Made by a program: the position numbers and the translations under genes. Below, in pieces: positions 10,309-19,410 of a stretch of DNA of 64,000 bases (the first letter of the stretch is position 1; each line of letters opens with the position of its first letter). Under the pieces are notes generated by a model. That model saw only the letters and a list, made by a program, of their open reading frames with translations, did not search any database and was not told the DNA's origin. Location of the stretch: NCBI RefSeq assembly GCF_007988965.1, contig NZ_BJVD01000001.1:992001-1056000 (forward strand). Reading direction: 5' to 3'. The stretch comes from Rummeliibacillus stabekisii (GTDB lineage: Bacteria > Bacillota > Bacilli > Bacillales_A > Planococcaceae).

Positions 10309-10340
10309 ATTATAGCACAATGCGAACTAGCGTTCTATTT
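10309..10340 (-). promoter_or_regulatory. addBA promoter with overlapping LexA-like box
   Basis: On the minus strand a perfect TATAAT (10309-10314) sits 17 bases from a weak -35 TAGAAC (10332-10337). The palindrome GAACGCTAGTTC (10324-10335) fits the GAAC-N4-GTTC core of Bacillus LexA (DinR) sites and covers the -35 and part of the spacer. That position would block RNA polymerase. The box also abuts the yhjE stop codon. SOS control of addAB here is inference. Confidence 0.6.
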
Positions 10341-10976
10341 ATGCTCATATTTAGATGAATTTCTCATTTCTGCTTTCATTTTATTGTTCATTCGCGCTTC
10401 GACATGCTTTCCTCCCCACCATAAGAGAACCAGAACGACGACAATCAAGCCTGTCCTAACAGGATTTGTAATGAGTGCTTGCAAATCTGAGCCTATCCAA
10501 CTAATAATAAAGATCATCACCAGCTTTGCCAGCATCACCGTGACTAAATAATTCTTCTTTTTAAGCTTGGATAAGCCCGCCACCACATTGACAATAGCTG
10601 ATGGGGTGAAAGGAAAACAAAGCAATATTAATAATGGGGTGAACCCTTGGTATTCAACCCAATGTATAAGCTTTTGAACAGCAGAACGATTTGAAATAAA
10701 GCGCAGGATTTTGCTTCTGCCAAACTTTCGGATAATAATAAATACAGAGTAAGCCCCTAACACTGCGCCTGCCCACGAAAATAAAAATCCCCACCATAAT
10801 CCATAGGCGCTAGCATTCGCCACCACGAATGCAGCTAATGGCAAAAACGGCAAAAAAGCCTCTAAGAATGGCAAGGCTATAGCTAGTAGAGTCCCAATTA
10901 AACGATAATGTTGTGCAAGCAGCTGAAATTTCTCAATGGATAACCATTCAGGCACGGTCATTGCCCCTTTCGACAA
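10335..10976 (-). CDS. TVP38/TMEM64 (DedA-like) membrane protein, YhjE-like
   Basis: About 213 residues with five to six hydrophobic helices. The SNARE-associated/VTT domain core is visible as LEAFLPFLPLAAFVVANA, GAVLGAYSVFIIIRKFG and the reentrant segment PFTPSAIVNVVAGLS. Proteins of this superfamily act as lipid flippases or transporters in several bacteria; the substrate here is unknown. It precedes addB, in keeping with the yhjE...addBA neighbourhood of B. subtilis. Start is uncertain. The longest frame begins with TTG (10976). An ATG at 10961 has GAAAGGGG only two bases upstream, unusually close. Confidence 0.78.
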   Translation of the reverse strand: MSKGAMTVPEWLSIEKFQLLAQHYRLIGTLLAIALPFLEAFLPFLPLAAFVVANASAYGLWWGFLFSWAGAVLGAYSVFIIIRKFGRSKILRFISNRSAVQKLIHWVEYQGFTPLLILLCFPFTPSAIVNVVAGLSKLKKKNYLVTVMLAKLVMIFIISWIGSDLQALITNPVRTGLIVVVLVLLWWGGKHVEARMNNKMKAEMRNSSKYEHK

Positions 10977-11181
10977 ATCTTACTTTTATAGTTAAGACTA
11001 ATATAGCCATTTATAAGTTGCGTTACGATTCAGTTGAAACTTTTTTGCTATTTTCGACATACATTTACCCGTTGAACTTAATAGGGGGTAGTCCAATTAT
11101 TATACAACACTTTGTACAGGGGTGAGAGACAAAAGGATTGCCTTAATTTCGACAAAATGTTGTTCTCCAAAATACAAAAAG

Positions 11182-11211
11182 ACGGCCTGTCCTTTCAGAC
11201 AGCAACCGTCA
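11182..11211 (-). terminator. Intrinsic terminator after minJ
   Basis: Stem of GACGG/CCGTC plus CTGTCT-type pairs, followed on the minus strand by TTTTTG. It lies about 80 bases after the minJ stop. The rest of the 10977-11290 gap holds no gene I can support. Confidence 0.75.
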
Positions 11212-11290
11212 TAATAGATATGTTTCTATTTATATATATGCTAGTTTTAAGAATTAACTCTAGCTTAATCTTCTGCTTACAATGTGTCTT

Positions 11291-12460
11291 CTATCGAACT
11301 ACTAGCAAGCCAATTCGATAGTGGTCATGACGATAAATGACATGCTGCCTTAATCGAACTTCTCCGTCCTGGTCAACCACTTCTAGTCGACAATGAGCCG
11401 CATTTATTTGGAGCGCTTCATATAATTCTTCTTCATTTGAGACCGGAATGCCATTGACTTTACGAATGCATTCACCCACTTGAATGCCCATAGCTGCAGC
11501 TGGGGAATCCGGCAAAACACCCGCAACCATCACACCATTATCTTTGGGCGTTACGGCATAGGTACCATGGCGTTCACTTAATGAATATAGGATTGAAATA
11601 AAAATACGTCCAATTATACCGACAAATACTGCTGCGACTCCCATGATTGGAAAGAAGTATGCAATAATTCCTTCAATTAAGACAAGCAGGCCCAGTATCT
11701 CGATTGTTTTCCCTACTTGTGGATAAAAGTGTACCGGCAACAACTTTCTTGATCTCTGTTGGAAACCAATGACAAACGGTACAAGAATTAGTGAGAATGT
11801 ATTGCTTCCTAGCGTAAACTGCGGCCAATATGGAACATATTCGTGAATCGCTCCACTCGGAATGACGAAGAAAATAGGCAGCATCCACAATCGTTTGGCA
11901 AGGTAGATAGCGGATGGTAAACCTCGTTCAGACTTTAATATTCTTGGTGAAGCCAGTTTAGCAGCGTTCTTCACTACAAGAGCACCTTCCGCGACCAGCA
12001 CAAGCCCAATTAATATAGGAATCGTACTTAACATACCGACATGCATAGAATGACTTGTCACATCCCATTTCAAGAAGTGCCAAGAGCCATCTGTAATATA
12101 TGTATACCATAAGATAACAAATGCTATGCCAAGTGGATAAACAGCAGATGCTGCATGATAATAAAAAACAGCGATTAAAATAACGCCGACGACTGCACTG
12201 ATTACAATAAATTGAATGGGAACTGTTAATCCTACGATTAAGCTTATGGCTGAGATGATAACCCCAGGCAACCAGCCTTCTTTCATCATAAGGATTGTCT
12301 CAGACCATCCCCAAAAAATTCGTGTCTTAAAGGATTTCCGTTCTGATTTTACACGCTGATAGCCAATTAAAATAGCGAATAAGATTCCTATATATAATAA
12401 AGGATTTAAAAAGAAACGGCCGATGCCTTTGATAATTTCCATGATTACATCTATGTACAT
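11291..12460 (-). CDS. minJ: Cell-division topological determinant MinJ (PDZ membrane protein)
   Basis: A 389-residue protein with about eight membrane helices (residues ~10-290) and a C-terminal cytoplasmic PDZ domain (GVMVAGVLPDSPAAAMGIQVGE, IRKVNGIPVSNEEEL). In B. subtilis MinJ bridges DivIVA to MinD/MinC at poles and septa, and minJ lies next to ctpB, exactly as here. This protein has the same architecture and length. The ATG at 12460 (MYIDVIMEII) is preferred because AAAGGTGATG lies at good spacing; an upstream in-frame ATG at 12481 has its purine run almost touching it. The assignment rests on domain layout and synteny; individual PDZ membrane proteins diverge fast. Confidence 0.85.
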   Translation of the reverse strand: MYIDVIMEIIKGIGRFFLNPLLYIGILFAILIGYQRVKSERKSFKTRIFWGWSETILMMKEGWLPGVIISAISLIVGLTVPIQFIVISAVVGVILIAVFYYHAASAVYPLGIAFVILWYTYITDGSWHFLKWDVTSHSMHVGMLSTIPILIGLVLVAEGALVVKNAAKLASPRILKSERGLPSAIYLAKRLWMLPIFFVIPSGAIHEYVPYWPQFTLGSNTFSLILVPFVIGFQQRSRKLLPVHFYPQVGKTIEILGLLVLIEGIIAYFFPIMGVAAVFVGIIGRIFISILYSLSERHGTYAVTPKDNGVMVAGVLPDSPAAAMGIQVGECIRKVNGIPVSNEEELYEALQINAAHCRLEVVDQDGEVRLRQHVIYRHDHYRIGLLVVR

Positions 12461-12643
12461 ACGTTTTGCATCACCTTTCATTCTCCGGCAGTTAATATAA
12501 TGGTGCTTTCATTGTATCAAACAGCCGATTGAAAACGAAGTGTTTTAATGATTATGTACCATTTATCTTATATTAGGGAATGTATTAGCGGTGAAAAGCA
12601 ATAGTTTTCTCTTCTTCACTTTCTGGCTCATGAATTGCAAGAT

Positions 12644-12689
12644 TAGCCCTGTAGGAAGCGGTCGAGCATGACTGCTCACCTACAGGGCT
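12644..12689. terminator. Strong hairpin after ctpB
   Basis: An 11-bp perfect stem (12644-12654 with 12679-12689) enclosing a smaller GAGCA/TGCTC stem, directly after the ctpB stop. The T-tract is better on the plus strand than on the minus strand, so it may be a weak terminator for ctpB. Confidence 0.65.
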
Positions 12690-12696
12690 TTCTCAT

Positions 12697-14127
12697 CTAT
12701 TTCAATTTTTGATTAATATAGCTAATCGCCATTTGGAGCTGCGTATCATTTTCTTCTTTCTCTCTATATTGAACCATCTCTTCACGCAAGGTTGTTAAGA
12801 ATTCCTCATTCATCTCACTTTTGCCGGACAGATTGTGTTTATCACTATACTGTTGGACAGCTTTTGCTGTGGATTTGTCATAATACCCATCCAATCGGCT
12901 AATTTGGTAGCCCTGTGTTTTTAATACTTCTTGGATGGATTGGATATCATCTGCAAAATCTCCTTCTTTAAATTTCCCTACGATTGGTGGCAATTTCATA
13001 TGAAATAGGGGATTTTGTTCCACTTCAACTCCAGCTTGAATACCCTTGCCATGAATCCATTCCCTTTTTGGCGTCAGCCATTTATTCGTGGAAAGCTTCA
13101 ATTCGCCCCCATTAGATAATGGCCAAGTTTCTTGTACAGTGCCTTTTCCAAAACTTTTAACACCAATAATCATTGCTCGATCTAACTCTTTTAACGCTCC
13201 ACTTAACACTTCACTCGCAGAGGCACTTCCCTCATCTTGCAGCAGGACCATCGGCAGCTGTTTTAACTTTTCATCATAATCAAACGCAAGATCATCTTTT
13301 GCGACTTTTAAAGGCTCTTGATTGCCCATCGCATCTTCCATGTAGGCGAAAGTAGAATCCGGTTTAACGACACTTCCAATAACTTGTGCGACACTTTTGA
13401 GATATCCGCCAGGGTTGCTTCTTACATCAATGATTAAAGCTTGAATATTATTTTTCATTAGTTCGCTTGTTTGCTGGTACCATTCTTCTGCCGTCTTTTC
13501 ACCAAAAACAGAAATAGCAATATAACCAATATTTTTGTCTTTTACTCCAATGAGCTTGCTTTTGACAGATGTTTGCGCAATTGCTCCTCTTGTAATTTTG
13601 ATATCTACATGTCGGTTTTCTGAAGGCCTAAATACTGTCATGGTAAGGGTTGTACCCTCATCGCCCCTTATAAGTGCAAGCAATTGAGTTAATGACTTTC
13701 CTTCTGCCCTTTGCTTATCTATTTGGACGATTTCGTCATAAGGTTTAAGCCCAGCTTTCTCAGCTGGTGACCCTTTCATTGGCGACACGACAATAAACCG
13801 GCCTTGGCTTTGGGTAATCTCTGCTCCTATCCCTACACGTTCATCAGATAATTGTTCCTTATGCATTTTTGCTTCTTCTTTTGTATAGTAGGTGCTGTAT
13901 GGATCCTTCAAAGCGCCCGCCATACCTGTAATCGCGCCTTCAACCAATTGTTTTTCCGTTGTACTATGAACCGACTCTTGGCGAATTAATTGATATGCTT
14001 CTCCAACAGGTTCTAAAGTCGTTGATTCAGCCTTCACTGCTTCTTTTGTTTTTTGGGACTTCATGAAATAGAAAATCCCTCCGCATACCAATACACTAAT
14101 AAATAAATAAAGCCACCATTTTCGCAT
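12697..14127 (-). CDS. ctpB: Carboxy-terminal processing serine protease (S41) CtpB
   Basis: A 476-residue membrane-anchored protease. Order: one N-terminal membrane helix (about 6-22), a PDZ domain (~95-185, with GSPAEKAGLKPYDEIVQID), the S41 core, and a C-terminal peptidoglycan-binding repeat (VLKTQGYQISRLDGYYDKST). The catalytic Ser303 (in DEGSASASE) and Lys328 (in SFGKGTVQ) are 25 residues apart, as in B. subtilis CtpB, and the assisting Gln follows. In B. subtilis it cleaves SpoIVFA in sporulation signalling; the role here is inferred. Start is the ATG at 14127 with GGGAGG ahead; a longer frame to 14199 lacks one. It sits between minJ and a thioredoxin-like gene. Confidence 0.92.
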   Translation of the reverse strand: MRKWWLYLFISVLVCGGIFYFMKSQKTKEAVKAESTTLEPVGEAYQLIRQESVHSTTEKQLVEGAITGMAGALKDPYSTYYTKEEAKMHKEQLSDERVGIGAEITQSQGRFIVVSPMKGSPAEKAGLKPYDEIVQIDKQRAEGKSLTQLLALIRGDEGTTLTMTVFRPSENRHVDIKITRGAIAQTSVKSKLIGVKDKNIGYIAISVFGEKTAEEWYQQTSELMKNNIQALIIDVRSNPGGYLKSVAQVIGSVVKPDSTFAYMEDAMGNQEPLKVAKDDLAFDYDEKLKQLPMVLLQDEGSASASEVLSGALKELDRAMIIGVKSFGKGTVQETWPLSNGGELKLSTNKWLTPKREWIHGKGIQAGVEVEQNPLFHMKLPPIVGKFKEGDFADDIQSIQEVLKTQGYQISRLDGYYDKSTAKAVQQYSDKHNLSGKSEMNEEFLTTLREEMVQYREKEENDTQLQMAISYINQKLK

Positions 14128-14208
14128 TAATCTCAGTCCCTCCCATATCTTTGCACTATATGAGAGAGAGTCCTGAAATAAAACTAAAATGGTGGACATG
14201 TTTTGAAA

Positions 14209-14784
14209 TTATTTTAGGGAACTCATTGCATATTCCATCATTTTCCTATCCATTGGACCCTTAATTATCTGCTTAATTTGTCCTTTTTCGTTAATGAAAT
14301 AGGTTGTAGGAATGTTAACTATTTCGTACTGCTTTTGCTGTTCCCCTTTCTTATCTAATAAGATAGGGTATGTGATATCGTACGATTCGGCAAACTCTTT
14401 AATATACTCTTTACTTTTATCAGCACTAGTCAAATTGACCGCTAATATTTCTACATTATCTTTTTTATTCAAGCTTTTATAATACTTCTCCATTTGTGGT
14501 ATCTCTTCTTTACATGGTGGACACCATGTTGTCCAGAAGTTCAGGATTATTTTTTTGCCGCGATAATCTGATAGCTTCACTTTTTTCCCTTCGAGAGTCT
14601 TAAGCGTAAAATCAGGAGCATATTGACTGATTTCTACTCCACTCTCTTCTACTTCTTTTGTTTCTACTTGTGTGTATGAGGTGTCGATTTTTTCTGCTTC
14701 TGTTATTTTCGACTTTAAAAAGTTCGTGAGCGCAAAAACAATTAATGCCGCGACTAGCAGCAAACCGAAAACTTTCTTTTTCAC
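14209..14784 (-). CDS. ResA/TlpA-type membrane-anchored thiol-disulfide oxidoreductase
   Basis: A 191-residue protein with a single N-terminal anchor (about 5-21) and an extracytoplasmic AhpC/TSA-type thioredoxin fold. The active site is WCPPC in the segment NFWTTWCPPCKEEIP; the cis-proline region is VNIPTTYFIN. ResA-type proteins reduce apo-cytochrome c or other secreted thiols. Starts at GTG (14784) after GGAGG. It lies 81 bases upstream of ctpB and may be co-transcribed with it. The resA of B. subtilis sits in a different operon with resBC, so I do not assign that symbol. The target protein is unknown. Confidence 0.85.
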   Translation of the reverse strand: MKKKVFGLLLVAALIVFALTNFLKSKITEAEKIDTSYTQVETKEVEESGVEISQYAPDFTLKTLEGKKVKLSDYRGKKIILNFWTTWCPPCKEEIPQMEKYYKSLNKKDNVEILAVNLTSADKSKEYIKEFAESYDITYPILLDKKGEQQKQYEIVNIPTTYFINEKGQIKQIIKGPMDRKMMEYAMSSLK

Positions 14785-14901
14785 TTTTTCGCCTCCAGCT
14801 TTGCATATCTATAAGAATTTATGCTTGTTACCATACTAAAAATGCTATCACAATCTAATTTGAAAAGCTATGAATGCTGTGTGAATAGATACGGTGGAAA
14901 T

Positions 14902-14932
14902 AAAAAAAGTTGCCGGCTAATTAGCCAGCAAC
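14902..14932 (-). terminator. Terminator after the ftsE-ftsX-endopeptidase operon
   Basis: GTTGCcGGCT/AGCCaGCAAC stem with AATT loop (14909-14932), followed on the minus strand by TTTTTTT (14902-14908). It sits 14 bases after the endopeptidase stop. Confidence 0.88.
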
Positions 14933-14945
14933 CAATTCATTATGT

Positions 14946-16229
14946 TTAAAATGATATATACCGCAAAGGATTGACCGCTCCTACTTTTTGCCCTTCCCAT
15001 GGTGTTGTATGGATTTCAAAATGGAGGTGGCTGCCGTATGCGCGGCCTGTATGCCCCATATAGCCAATCACCTGGCCTTTATGAACCCTTTCGCCAACAC
15101 ATACCTTATATTGGCTTAAATGTGCATAAACTGTCGTAAAGATATGTCCTTCAATGGAATGTGTCATCATGATCACATTGCCGTAGGTAGACAAGGGACT
15201 AGCACGAAACACTACTCCATCGGAGGCTGCTACTACAGGGGTGCCCTCTTTATTCGCAAGATCAATACCATAGTGAAATTCTGCACCTTCACCTAAATCC
15301 CGCCAACCGTGATTGGATGTCAGCCGCCCTACAGCCGGCTTTGTCCATGTTCCAAACGTGACCTCGGGCAGTTCGCCCGTCTCCATTTGAGAAGCAGCCG
15401 AAGTAGCTGCATTTGACGTAGAGGACATTTGTGCTGCTAGGTTTGCTAGTCTTTGCTGTTCTTCTTCAATCTCTCTTTTCACATTTTCACTCATCGTGAC
15501 AGCTTCTGAGTATTCCTTTTCAAGGAGTCTCTTCCCTGTTTGCAGCTTTTTTTGTTCTGCTTCCAGTTTGTCGATTATACCATTTTTATCTATTATTTGT
15601 TCATCATACGATTTACGAAGCAATTCTAATTGTTCACGGTAGATTTTTTTCTTCTCTACTTTCCCATCAAGCTCAGCCTGTTTCTCTTCCAAACGCTCCT
15701 TTTTGTCGCGTTGTTCTCGTAAAATTTGGCGATCTGCTTGTAATAATGTATTCACAGCACCCACACGGTCAATAAAATCACCTAAACTTTGTGATTGTAA
15801 GACAAGGGTCACATAGCTTAAACTCCCATTGTTTTCTTGAAGAGCCCTTGCACGATTATCAAGCAATTCAGAACGTTGATTGATTGTTTGCTGCATGCTT
15901 TCAACCGATACACTTAATTGTTTGATTGCTTTAGACATCTTGTGTTCTTTCGCAAGCACGGAACCAATTTTCAAATCAGTTTTAGTAAGTTTACGATCAA
16001 GGCTAGCGATTTGGTCCATATAATTCTCAATTGTTGCTTGATGTTGATTAATCTCAGAAGTTTTTGCATCTAGTTTTGAATGGATTTCACTTTTTTCTTT
16101 GTCCATTCTTTGCTGTTTACTATTTAAGTCCTTGATAGATGTTGCATGCACCTTTATCGTTGGCCATACTAGAGCAAATGCGATTGTGGTACATAGTAAA
16201 GCTTTTAAGGCCCTTGATTTCATGTTCAA
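14946..16229 (-). CDS. EnvC-like murein endopeptidase: coiled coil plus M23 (LytM) domain
   Basis: About 427 residues: signal peptide ending near KVHAT, a long coiled coil (~residues 30-265, heptad-rich Lys/Glu/Gln/Leu), a linker and a C-terminal LytM domain. Counting from the ATG at 16223, zinc ligands His317 and Asp321 (HYGID) and His401 (HLHFE) are present, as are catalytic His368 (AHL) and His399. So the enzyme looks active, unlike degenerate E. coli EnvC. It follows ftsX directly. FtsEX controls peptidoglycan hydrolases through coiled-coil partners (EnvC, PcsB, CwlO), so it is the likely FtsX-regulated enzyme. Start is ambiguous: TTG at 16229 has better spacing to AGGGGG than ATG at 16223. 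Confidence 0.85.
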   Translation of the reverse strand: MNMKSRALKALLCTTIAFALVWPTIKVHATSIKDLNSKQQRMDKEKSEIHSKLDAKTSEINQHQATIENYMDQIASLDRKLTKTDLKIGSVLAKEHKMSKAIKQLSVSVESMQQTINQRSELLDNRARALQENNGSLSYVTLVLQSQSLGDFIDRVGAVNTLLQADRQILREQRDKKERLEEKQAELDGKVEKKKIYREQLELLRKSYDEQIIDKNGIIDKLEAEQKKLQTGKRLLEKEYSEAVTMSENVKREIEEEQQRLANLAAQMSSTSNAATSAASQMETGELPEVTFGTWTKPAVGRLTSNHGWRDLGEGAEFHYGIDLANKEGTPVVAASDGVVFRASPLSTYGNVIMMTHSIEGHIFTTVYAHLSQYKVCVGERVHKGQVIGYMGHTGRAYGSHLHFEIHTTPWEGQKVGAVNPLRYISF

Positions 16230-16284
16230 CCACGAATCCCCCTGATATTCTTTCTCTCTCAACATTGCACATTTATGGCTTTAC

Positions 16285-17169
16285 TTACACTTTTAAGAAT
16301 TTACGTACAGACATAAAACTTCCCCACATACCGATGATTACGCCCATTACTAATATCAATGCATCTATTTCAATGATAAATGGAGAAACGCTTAGCAATT
16401 CGAACACTTCTCCCTTTAATCTTGGCGCTAGCGCACTATGGATATTTGCATACGCAAGCGTAACAACTATAATCGGAATAATCGATCCTAAAATACCTAG
16501 CCAAATCCCTTCTAGTAAGAAAGGAATGCGTACAAACCAGTTCGTAGCACCTACAAGTTTCATGATTTCAATCTCTTTACTTCGAGCAAAAATAGTAATT
16601 TTGATAGTATTCGAAATTAGGAACATTGCAGTCAGCAATAAGGCAATGATGAGTACAATCCCCACATTTCTACCTGTGTTTAACACATTGAAGAGCTTCT
16701 CGATTTTCCCTTTTCCGTATAGCGCTTCATATGTACCATCCATCTTATCAATTTGTTTAGCGATTTTCGCTGTCTGTTGAGGGTTGGATGCTTTGACATA
16801 AAGAACATTTCGCAATGGATTGCTTTGTTTAAATAAACTTAAATCATTACCAAAGTCTTTCACTAAACCGCTTAATTCACTCTCTTTTGATGAATAGCGT
16901 ATTGATTCTACCCCTGGCAGGTTCTTAATTTGATCTTGCAGATTGCTTTCATCTTTTTCATTTGCTTGTAAATCGATGAGTACTTTGATCTCCACATCGT
17001 TTTCCAGATCATCGGCAACTTTGTTTAAGTTCATCATAATCACCATAAATACTCCTACAAGCAATAGGGTTACGGTGACGGCACTGACAGAAGCAAATGT
17101 CATCCATCCATTTCTGGCAATTGATTTAAAGCTTTCTCGTAAATGACGCGACAAGGTGTTAAATTTCAT
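16285..17169 (-). CDS. ftsX: Cell-division ABC transporter permease FtsX
   Basis: A 294-residue type-VII ABC permease with four membrane helices (near 25-47, 172-194, 219-245, 265-287). The large extracellular loop between helices 1 and 2 carries the motif PGVESIRYSSKESE. It partners with FtsE and transmits ATP-driven motion to a cell-wall hydrolase, probably the M23 endopeptidase encoded next. The start chosen (ATG 17169, MKFNTLSRHLRES) lies inside the last codons of ftsE: an 11-bp overlap with an excellent AGGAGGTG ahead, which indicates translational coupling. Confidence 0.95.
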   Translation of the reverse strand: MKFNTLSRHLRESFKSIARNGWMTFASVSAVTVTLLLVGVFMVIMMNLNKVADDLENDVEIKVLIDLQANEKDESNLQDQIKNLPGVESIRYSSKESELSGLVKDFGNDLSLFKQSNPLRNVLYVKASNPQQTAKIAKQIDKMDGTYEALYGKGKIEKLFNVLNTGRNVGIVLIIALLLTAMFLISNTIKITIFARSKEIEIMKLVGATNWFVRIPFLLEGIWLGILGSIIPIIVVTLAYANIHSALAPRLKGEVFELLSVSPFIIEIDALILVMGVIIGMWGSFMSVRKFLKV

Positions 17170-17845
17170 AGCCGTAATCACCTCCTCGTTCATCACGAAC
17201 AATTAGTCCGCCTTCAATGGCAACAACACGACGTCTCATATTATTAACGATTTCTCGATTGTGCGTCGCCATTATAATGGTTGTCCCTCTTGCATTAATC
17301 TCTTCAAATAAACTCATAATCTCCCAAGATGTATCAGGGTCTAGGTTTCCGGTCGGTTCATCGGCAATTACTACTTTTGGTAAATTGACAATGGATCTCG
17401 CAATCGACACGCGTTGTTGCTCGCCACCCGATAATTCATCCGGAAACATTCTCGCTTTCTTTTTTAAGCCCACTAAATCCAACACATCCATCACACGTTT
17501 CCGTATTTTTTCCGGATGTTCTTCAATTACCTCAAGAGCAAATGCGACGTTCTCAAAGACAGTAAGCTTTGGCAGCAGCTTAAAATCTTGAAAGACTACG
17601 CCGATTTGCCTTCTTAAGTAAGGAACTTCTTTATTCTTCAAATTAGACAGGTTCATGCCATTCACAACAATTTCACCTGATGACGCTTTTTCTTCCCGAT
17701 ACATCATCTTAATAAAAGTCGATTTCCCAGCACCGCTCGGACCGACAATATAAACAAACTCCCCTTGGTTAATTCTTATATTGAGCCCATTCAGCGCTAC
17801 AATACCATTGGGGTACTTTTTATAGACATTCTTCATTTCTATCAT
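17159..17845 (-). CDS. ftsE: Cell-division ATP-binding protein FtsE
   Basis: A 228-residue ABC ATPase. Walker A is GPSGAGKST (~35-43), the Q-loop is VFQDFKLLP, the signature LSGGEQQRVSIAR, Walker B VVIADEPTGNLDP, and the switch histidine is in ATHNREIV. It begins MIEMKNVYKKYPNG, typical of FtsE. It energises FtsX at the cytoplasmic face to control septal or sidewall peptidoglycan hydrolysis. First gene of ftsE-ftsX-endopeptidase; yvlB lies upstream behind its own terminator. Confidence 0.96.
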   Translation of the reverse strand: MIEMKNVYKKYPNGIVALNGLNIRINQGEFVYIVGPSGAGKSTFIKMMYREEKASSGEIVVNGMNLSNLKNKEVPYLRRQIGVVFQDFKLLPKLTVFENVAFALEVIEEHPEKIRKRVMDVLDLVGLKKKARMFPDELSGGEQQRVSIARSIVNLPKVVIADEPTGNLDPDTSWEIMSLFEEINARGTTIIMATHNREIVNNMRRRVVAIEGGLIVRDERGGDYGYEI

Positions 17846-17990
17846 ATTTAGACCACCTATGTTTTAGTAAAACTTGACTATTTTCCACTCTATTATATCA
17901 CGGCACTATTTGTCTACCATTACAAGTGTATTTCAAATAGGTGAATTATTACTTGGGTGTTTCTTTTTATTTACTTGTTATTTAATGTGC

Positions 17991-18043
17991 AAAAAAAGAC
18001 TGCATCAAAAGAAAGCGTTAAAGCTTTCTTTTAAAGCAGTCTT
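17991..18043 (-). terminator. Terminator after yvlB
   Basis: Nested hairpin: AAGACTGC/GCAGTCTT outer stem (17996-18003 with 18036-18043) and GAAAGC/GCTTTC inner stem. On the minus strand a T-run follows. It separates yvlB from the ftsE operon. Confidence 0.85.
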
Positions 18044-18056
18044 CTTACCATAACTT

Positions 18057-19253
18057 TTAAAGGTTATATCGAACTATAACTGAACCAGTTTTTGTTTCCC
18101 CTTCAACTAGCAGAGTTTGTGTATCTTCAATTACTTTTGAGAATTGTACACTCTTTTGCAAGAACTGATTTTGTTCATTTTGTCGTTGGATATCCGGTAG
18201 ACGCACATCTACTTTCCCTAAGTTTGAAGTGACTTCACCCTGTAGGGAGGTATTATTCGGTATATAAATTTCCACTGCACCAGCAATTGTTTGTGCACGG
18301 ATATTCTTTGCTTTTTCAGTACGAGTCGTCACTACGACATGGCCATTAGCTGATTTCGCATCTAATTCTTCTATTTTGCCATCGACATAAATGCGGCCAT
18401 TGACTGTTTCTACTTCTGCTTTTTTCCCTTTCACATCACGTAGGTCAATTGCGCCATTGGCAGTTTCTGCTTCCAATTGGTAGAAACCAACATTTTTGAA
18501 ATCAATACCACCATTCATTGTTTTGACTTTTATTTGTTCGATGTCAATGTTAGCTGTTTTAAATCCTCCATTGAATTGGCGGATTGTGACGAAATCATAT
18601 TTTTTTGCCGGAATGTAAATAGTAGCATCTAGGCGCAGTTTTTTTGTTGCAGAGACAATTCGTAATGTATCATCATCTGCCTTGCTGACTACACCTTGAT
18701 TGAATTCTTTTAATATGTCATCCGACATTTTCCCAATGGTTGGTCGAATACGATATACAATCTTCGCACTCTCTTCATTCGTTGGAATCAACTCGATATT
18801 ACCATTGGGAATATCAATGCTAATATTAGAAAACGTAGCGTTCTGTAACTCTTCTATTTTTTCTTCTGAAGCTGAAGAACTCATAAACCCTTTGTCAAAA
18901 TCAAATTCTTTCACTTTCGAGAAAGTAGTATTCATTAAATTCACCAATTTCGTTCCAAATTGTGTGAAGTCTTTACGTATTTCTTCAAAGAATTCATCTT
19001 CATTGCCAGATTGGCGTTGTTCAGTTGTCTGCTCCCCATGCTGGTCACTTGTCATCTTCTCTTTTTCCGACTCATTTTCGAAGTATTCTTTCTGTGGAGC
19101 AGTCTTGCTGCTATCAGTTGTTGCTTTATTTTCGTTTGGCTGTTGATTCATGTTTGATGGCTGCTCAAGTTTTTCAAATAGTACGATTGCTTCTTGGGCG
19201 GTGATTGTGCCTTTTTCGACTAAATCCAAAATTCGTTTACGTTCATCTTGCAT
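18057..19253 (-). CDS. yvlB: DUF4097 family beta-strand repeat protein, YvlB-like
   Basis: A 398-residue soluble protein. The N-terminal ~40 residues (MQDERKRILDLVEKGTITAQEAI) are the SHOCT-like YvlB head. A Gln/Glu-rich low-complexity linker follows (45-95). From about 140 on comes a DUF4097 beta-helix-like domain with repeats such as KTMNGGIDFKNVG, ETANGAIDLRDVKG and ETVNGRIYVDG. B. subtilis YvlB belongs to a cell-envelope-stress locus near uvrBA, the same neighbourhood as here. Molecular function is unknown. The ATG at 19253 has GGAGG at ideal spacing; the longer upstream frame does not. Confidence 0.85.
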   Translation of the reverse strand: MQDERKRILDLVEKGTITAQEAIVLFEKLEQPSNMNQQPNENKATTDSSKTAPQKEYFENESEKEKMTSDQHGEQTTEQRQSGNEDEFFEEIRKDFTQFGTKLVNLMNTTFSKVKEFDFDKGFMSSSASEEKIEELQNATFSNISIDIPNGNIELIPTNEESAKIVYRIRPTIGKMSDDILKEFNQGVVSKADDDTLRIVSATKKLRLDATIYIPAKKYDFVTIRQFNGGFKTANIDIEQIKVKTMNGGIDFKNVGFYQLEAETANGAIDLRDVKGKKAEVETVNGRIYVDGKIEELDAKSANGHVVVTTRTEKAKNIRAQTIAGAVEIYIPNNTSLQGEVTSNLGKVDVRLPDIQRQNEQNQFLQKSVQFSKVIEDTQTLLVEGETKTGSVIVRYNL

Positions 19254-19410
19254 AATAACACCCTCCATTATTCGTCTTACTACATGTACGAATTCACTAG
19301 CAAAAAGTTTCATAATAACGGAAGGAGATATACCTACCAAAGCTTATTTAGCTCTCTATGGCAGATAAATCTCCATTTCCACTCATACTATCTTAATCAT
19401 TTTACTAATA

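Noticed and set aside
16139-16780. 213-codon open frame on the plus strand
   Set aside because: It lies antisense to ftsX and the M23 endopeptidase, both of which have clear motifs and ribosome binding sites. The antisense translation shows no family features.
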